Origin: Isoetes taiwanensis
Taxonomy: Eukaryota; Streptophyta; Lycopodiopsida; Isoetales; Isoetaceae
Assembly (NCBI GenBank): GCA_021234155.1
Contig: JAJEKV010000045.1
Coordinates: 4,746,544-4,810,543 of the forward strand
DNA length: 64,000 nt
Reading direction: 5' to 3'
The notes under the pieces are model-generated. The model was not told where the DNA came from. It did no database searches and saw only the letters and a program-made list of their open reading frames with translations. Position numbers and translations under genes: made by a program. Below are positions 57,946 through 64,000 of this stretch, piece by piece; within the stretch, counting starts at the first letter, position 1, and each line of letters begins with the position of its first letter.

Positions 57946-58732
57946 CATAATTAACCACTAAGGAACCACTATACATGTGGTTACTTATGCAAAAAATAAT
58001 AATCTTTAAAAGAAACCACATATTATAGTGTTTTATAAGTAGGATGTGGTTTTTTCATGCTAGTTTTGTTGCAACATGGTTTATTTAAATTGATAATGGT
58101 TTCTAGCATGGTTTTCTTGTTAGTTTATTGATACAACATCGGTTATTAAGTTGGTAATGGTTTATGGTATGGTTTTTCAATGCTAGGCGATGATTCTCCA
58201 CATTGTTTTCTTTTGTAGCATGGTTTACTAGGAATTAGTGTAGTTTGAAGGTGGTTTTCACCGCCAATTTAAATACCTAGTGGTTATTCATGTTGGTTTT
58301 CTATTGTAAAATTGTCTATTAAAAAAACCGAATACATTGGTTTTCTTTTTGTAGTATGGTTTATTAAAAATTAATGTAGTTTACAAGGTGGATTGGTTTC
58401 TTTGTAGTATGGTTTATTAAAATTAATGTAGTTTTACAAGGTGGTTTTATCGTAATATAAATATCTAGTGGTTATTCATGTTGTTTTTCCATTGCACTAA
58501 TTGTTCACTAACAATCGAATATGATTTGTAGCATGGGTTTCCATACCATTTTAATTTGTATGGTGGTTATTTATAATTCCCAACCAAAAGGGTGGTTATT
58601 CATAGTGCTTATTTATAAACTTCAATAGATATTATACTTTCATGATGTACATTAAATTATTACTTCAATATATGCTACTTAAATGCATGCTTATATTTAA
58701 GACTTCACGGAAATACCGGATATTGTAGTGTA
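57946..58732. repeat. Repeat-rich block, possible CACTA-type relic
   Basis: Repeated words gtagtatggtttattaaa and aattaatgtagttt(t)acaag at 58349-58400 and 58413-58445. Related gtagcatggtttactaggaa lies at 58216-58240, and ctagtggttattcatgttg at 58279 and 58467. The right side ends ggatattgtagtg (58716-58728), the reverse of a CACTACAA terminus. The left side has accactaaggaaccactata (57955-57974). No matching 3-bp duplication was found. Confidence 0.4.
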
Positions 58733-61427
58733 GTCACCCTAAAGACCCTAGAAATTTTGATGGAAATGGCTCAAAAATGCCAAAAAATCTTTTTGGTTAT
58801 TGATTTTTTTTTTTTAAGATTGCCGTGATATTTCAAGAACGACTTCCCCCCCAACCCCCTAGCATTTTCGAACCGGAGCTCCCTAACCCTTTGCTCAACG
58901 GTTGCAAGTTGTAACAATTTTGTTCATGTGGAAAGTATGAGTGGTAATGATTCCATTTTTGCAAGGGCTGGATTCTAACCCGCCCGTTATATGTTGAAAG
59001 GTCAAGACCTAGAAGCTATAGAAAGCATGAAAATATTAGAAACAAGTTTGTAGATCGATTTTCCCCCTGGTTGATTTTCCAGGGTCGGATTTGTTGTTGC
59101 CGTTTGTTACCAAGGTCGGCATTGCTTTGAATACAAGCACAAAACAAGAAGGTATTTTCACAACAAATGAGATATAAGAATGGCTTCAACATGAGGAGCA
59201 TAATGTCGCCTTTAATTTAGCTCTTAAAAAAAAGGGAATGTGATTTAGGAAAAAAAAAAACATCGAAAAGAATTAGTAAGGGACAAAATAAAAAGCTTAA
59301 GAACTGGTCGCATCATGGTTGTCGGATCGGGGATCGCTACCAATTTAAGGACATAAAGTGGACTAAAGGAAGAAAGTTTAAAAGAGATATGTTTCTGGCG
59401 GCGCCAAGGCAAATGAAAAGATATCTTCACCTTCTAATTTAGGAACAAATATTTCTAAGATCTTTTCCAATAGCAAAATGGCATTTAGACTCTAGCTTCC
59501 TTTCACATTTCACCTAGGGATTTAATTGTTCATACATGTTAACTATAATACATGACGTTTAAAGTTACTAATTAATGAGGGGTTTAGTCGATTGATTTTG
59601 GTTTTGAACCTTGTTCAACCGCACCAAGTCCAATCGGGTACTATTTTGGGAGGGCATTTTAGCAAATATATAAATACATGGCATATTTTTAACAAGGGAA
59701 ATTTTTAAAAATGCCCTTGTAATTTGGGGTAATTGCCAAAATGCCCTTGTACATTCAAATATTCAAATGCCCCTACCTAATTCCTAACAAAACAAGGCTC
59801 AAGGTTTGGTATTTCAAATCAATTTTAATGCATCGCCACCGATCATTATTCTAGCATCGTCTACACTCCATCAATGATTTGAAATCATTTGGCACATTTT
59901 TTTTTGGCCGTAGACCGTAAAAGCCTGACTATTTTACATTGAACAATTATGCATTGGGTCCATAAATGAAACTCAACTTGGCATAAAGGTGGTTCAACAC
60001 AAGTTTGTTCCAACGGCATAAGCGTCACAAGCACAATAAAGGTAGCCTACGATGATTCTAAAATATGCCAGTTGAATTACCAAGTTCTATCACCACGAAC
60101 AAAAAAAAAAGGTACTTGTGTATAAGAGTTTATGTTGTTCCAAAAATCTTCACCATGGGTTCATGGCAACATTAAGAAATACAATATTCCTCGCCTTAAA
60201 TACTAAGGTTCACATTATTATTATTTTCTACATTGTTATACACAGGCATGTTTGTCTCAATGTTTCGCTTCTCATTTCGAACCCTAAGTCTCCAAAGTCG
60301 CGAACCCTAGATGCGAAATTAGGGTGGAAGGCACAATACGGTCTTCCACTTCGACTTTGCCATAACCCTATTTGCAAGAAGATCGAGCATTTTAAGCAGC
60401 TGTTTATCCCTTGTATGTGACGATTACGTTTTTCATTTTCAAGAATAGTTGCCGCCGGTCGATTAATTCAATGTGCACCGGGATGGAACTCTTCAATAAT
60501 TTATCGTTACACCCTATTCGCGATTTTTCCTTAGCTCGGTTGATTTATGGTAGGGATTTCTTCACCGACCCCGCTCTTTTTTAAAAGATTTTTGAATCCG
60601 AAGAAGAATCCGATTTGTTGTTGCCCCTTTTGACGCTAAAGATACCGTGTATGATTTTTTGACTTTGAATGCTAGCTTCGTTGTCGGCCGCGCGGTTTTG
60701 TTTTGTTTGTTGGAAAATTTGGGGTTTGATCATGTCGTAACCTTGGCTTACTTTGTTAAATATGTGGCTTTGGTCGATTCAACTCGAAAACATTAGCATT
60801 GTTCTGCTTGACTCGATGTCGGATCGCCACTTTCAAATTGGTCAGGTAATGGGGCTTTAGATTTAATGTAAGTTTCTCATTGATGTTGTGGTTTTCTTCC
60901 GTGGGTACCGTGATATGGGGACCCCGGTTTGTTCGAATTTTATTGTAAAACTTATATATCATTGGAGAATCTGGAGATAAAAAGGAAAAGTTGGAGGCCC
61001 GTGGATGGATCAAAGCACAAAGTAGGCTTATCGTGCAAGACGAGGACTTGGAAAAGTAATTCCGCTGATGAGGACTCTCTAAATGGTGACTATGATGGCC
61101 CCTAATGTGCACATGATACATCCCAGTGAGCTGGAGCTTGTGATGAGCTTGTTATGAATTTCCAAGAGCCCATTGTAATTGATGGATTAATAAGTTCCAA
61201 TTGATGGGTATATTCAGAGTATCCGCAACGGATGGACAAGTATATTCCTCTTTCTTTACCAAGATCTGAACCGCATAGCCATCCTCGCTTGTGGGTATGC
61301 ATGCACAAGTTTTTGTATAGTGTATATTAAGGTTTGTAAAATACTATAAGGTTTGAGAGAATGTACTTAATGGTGTTAATTTTGCATGTATTGTGAATAT
61401 ATTGTAAGGGTTTCGCCGCCTACGTAA
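58733..61427. other. Unrecognised stretch
   Basis: No gene could be supported. 59690-59770 carries repeated aaaatgcccttgta words similar in style to the fold-back arms at 30.9 kb. Near 60650-60780 a + frame (NLGFDHVVTLAYFVKYVALV) looks protein-like but is isolated. Confidence 0.3.
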
Positions 61428-61545
61428 CCCCCATGTGAATATGCACCCAAACCAAAGGGGGTTTAAGGGGATTTTTAATCTAGATATGTTAAATGCAATG
61501 GTTTATGTTAATAATGTTAATGGTATGATTGTTATATTAAAATTT
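61428..61545 (+). repeat. Partial copy of the long-TIR element arm
   Basis: gtgaatatgcacccaaacca, aagggggtttaagggga and tttaatct then atgttaaatgcaatggttta follow the right arm at 42323-42430 with growing divergence. The opposite arm was not found nearby. Confidence 0.7.
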
Positions 61546-63633
61546 TGGTCTTCTGCCCTAACTAAAACAAACATAGGTAAAAAAAAGCACAATAACACTA
61601 AGACAAACAAATTATTTCCATGGCAAATGGATTCAATTGATGATTGCATGTATGCCATTCTATATATACATGGCATTCAAGTATTACCCATTTTCTCAAA
61701 AGCAGTCAATAAGCCGCTAAGAATTTCCAGGCAGTCAGCTTTAAGGAACCCCTCGACGAGATTAATCAAGCAGTAAATATCACAAATGATTTCCTATCCT
61801 ATATTGGTATATGGATTTTCTTAATTTAGCCTGAGTATGATCTATGCATAATACAAGCATAGGCCAAGTACTGCACTAATCCCAACTACAGCCGTGAAGT
61901 TTGTCCCTCCGCGAAGACATCGGCCTGAGTAGCAATGTCAATACTGAACTCCAGGGCGCATAAATACCTACCAATTCTCTATCCTTGGTTTCCATAACTA
62001 TTTATTGTCACGACCGCTAATCTAGACACAAAGATATCTTAGGTAAAATGCCTCGCTTCCCCATAATCCATTTCATTGTTTCACACTGCGACCGTATTAA
62101 TATGATATCTTAGGTAAATGCCTTTTTCCAACTAGGAAGGGGAATGATAGTTTACTCATGAATCTTGTCTTGTATAACAAATTGTAAACCGAGGCAATAA
62201 CAAAAGAAGTAAGGCATTAACCATAAGATTTCATGAATCAAGTAAATTACAAGATAAAGATTTGTAAAGATAGCACTGTAATGGCTAGCTGAACATCATA
62301 AGCTCAGTGGATTCACCGGGCCAATTTTTCTATGTTAATTGGACGAGACAACATCATCATCAAATTGTTCATTTCCCTGATTATGCAACTTGGCCTTCTT
62401 TCCATGCGGGAATCTCATCCCACCAGATGATTAAGGTCGAGCAATCAAATAAGCAACTTTTCAGCTAAATGCTCGAAAAGCCTCTTTGCATTATTATAAA
62501 CCGGTCATGATTGGCCATAAGCATTCATTCACTAGGGATGATATAGAGCTCTATATATTCCCATGAAAAAAAGCCTAGCTTCCAAGTAAAATCAAAAACA
62601 ATAGAATACTTCTCCACTTGCCCTTCTAGGAAACAAGAACTTAATATTATAAACAGGATTCCTCGGGCTTGAGACGGACGTGGACGTCATGGAGAAGCAT
62701 ACAAAGAGCTACCACGGTCTCTGCTTCATGGCCACATTTAACATGGCTCTCATATCAAGCCAACCTAATCGGGATGATTTCCCAGAGCATTGATAAAGTA
62801 TGGCTCATAGTGTTAATGCTTATTGTTTGGTATATCAAGTATTTCTTAATTGGTAAAGCTCTTAGATTTATCGATTCAGGCGTTAACTAGGGTCAATGGT
62901 GCTCCACTTCTATATCCACAACTATAAACTTATCACCATATTTTAAAGGAACTTATGCAATTTCCCTCGGTAATACATAGAAGCTTCTCGGGTTCAAGAA
63001 CTATGCGCAGCAGATGTGGGCTCTGAGCCAATGTCACAAGCAAAGATTTGCCATGGACTATTCTCAAATTTATTTTCAGAGCAGAAGTTTCATTCAGGCT
63101 TAGCCTTTAATCCTCGGCAGTACGCTACACATCATCGAACATTAGACTTTTTCGATTATTCCCATACAATTGCCCCGAGATTATCCATGGCAAATTCTAC
63201 ATGCATCTTAGGTAGTCGAGATGAGTTTCTCTCTGTATAATCCACAAGGAAGATTTTACATCATAATCGTGTGCTAGCATGAGCTTGAACTTGGTAAATA
63301 AAATAGCCCACATCGCTTTATTTCTCGATGTGCATGTACTTTGACGAATTTATTCGCCCGCCTCCGACACTAGAGAATTTAGGTGGTCGCAGATTAACCG
63401 GGTTTGACAGTCGCACACAGATAATTTGACCAAAGCAGGCCATCTCATCCTTGAGCTCCAAAGAGTCTTGACCGTCGCTAAAACTCAAGCCCCCATAAGG
63501 GACACTTAGCCTTTGTGTTCCACAAGCCTTTCAATGCTGGCCCTCAATGCCATGTTGCGTAAAACTTTCCTCAAGGGCTCATAATCCAAGCTACGTACTT
63601 GATCCAAGTCCCCCATGCTAAAATCAAACTTTA
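61546..63633. other. Unrecognised stretch
   Basis: A + frame near 62660-62790 (LETDVDVMEKHTKSYHGLCF) looks exon-like but matches nothing I know. tctaggtaaaatgcct-type words recur at 62036 and 62107. Confidence 0.3.
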
Positions 63634-63745
63634 TATGTAGCATAATAATTGTGGGGTTTTTGTATTTTGTACTTTTTCTATGTTTTATGATTTGATGGAT
63701 GTATCGGATGAGCCATACTAATTAGTATATCTAGAGTGACACGCT
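63634..63745 (+). repeat. Dispersed module, copy 3 of 3
   Basis: tatgtagcataataattgtg, then tatgttttatgatttgatgg and agtatatctagagtgacacg, as in the copies at 40.9 and 49.4 kb. Confidence 0.7.
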
Positions 63746-64000
63746 TGAACTAATTTTTGATGCCTACATCCAATGGTTTAGATCTATATCATATATTTCT
63801 TAAGTATTATATTGTATTTTTTTCTTTTATTTTATTACATTTCGCTTCGGGATAGCAGGCTCTGGAGGTCCCATTTTAGGCTCTGAGGGCTATGGGCCCA
63901 CTTGGCTTCTGTGGGTCGCAGGCTCGCAGTCTCCGCACTGTGGCCTCAGCTTTGGTGGCTTCCAACAGACACCAAGTCCGGGCTGCCTCCTGACGGTCCG
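63746..64000. other. Window end, nothing recognised
   Basis: Contains repeated ggctctg(g/a)agg words near 63860-63890. No gene seen. Confidence 0.3.

Overview
The window is nuclear DNA of a land plant. One spliced plant-type gene, with GT..AG introns and an AT-rich intron background, lies in a dense layer of decayed and nested transposable elements. It holds fragments of Ty3/gypsy and Ty1/copia LTR retrotransposons, L1-like LINEs, a Helitron, tRNA-like SINEs, MITEs and a satellite block. Nothing bacterial was seen: no operons and no ribosome binding sites. Two transposase types here are ones I associate loosely with non-seed plants such as ferns, lycophytes and mosses, so a large-genome non-seed plant is a guess, not a conclusion.

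Layout. 0.2-1.75 kb: decayed Ty3/gypsy integrase region (+). 3.0-5.6 kb: 5'-truncated L1-like LINE (-), whose 3' end recurs in the same orientation at 54.4-55.4 kb. 5.6-10.1 kb: a hairpin element, then a divergently oriented pair of decayed genes, one ParB/Srx-like (-) and one DUF7869/transposase-like (+). This pair is the best candidate for a poorly described mobile system. 10.5-20.0 kb: a Helitron helicase fragment (+) split by a 190-bp MITE and by a 6.7-kb LINE (-). Both insertions have target-site duplications that can be read directly. 20.3-20.9 kb: SINE-like copies.

22.5-28.6 kb holds the one recognisable host gene: an 11-exon DExH-box RNA helicase of the DHX9/DHX36/YTHDC2 group. Its splice sites are clean, but four single-base frameshifts are visible, so it is either a young pseudogene or carries assembly errors. 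29-33 kb: SINE-like fragments, a fold-back element and a polypyrimidine tract. 33.2-38.7 kb: a copia-type LTR retrotransposon (-) with both LTRs, a tRNA-Met primer-binding site and a polypurine tract. 39-44.6 kb: local tandem duplications and a long-TIR element. 45.2-46.6 kb: a decayed transposase (-) of a family I cannot name.

47.0-49.4 kb: a satellite of about 350-400 bp units in an alternating A-B dimer arrangement, ending in a module found twice more in the window. 51.9-52.7 kb: relic exons of a peroxisomal/plastid-type (ABCD) ABC transporter (+). 54.06-54.29 kb: a minisatellite. 55.8-57.9 kb: a GC-rich stretch with a second, different LINE reverse transcriptase (+). 57.95-58.73 kb: a possible CACTA-type relic. 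58.7-64 kb: mostly unrecognised sequence.

The genes do not form a functional pathway. The main story is host-gene decay and nested transposition, with the order of insertion readable in the Helitron.
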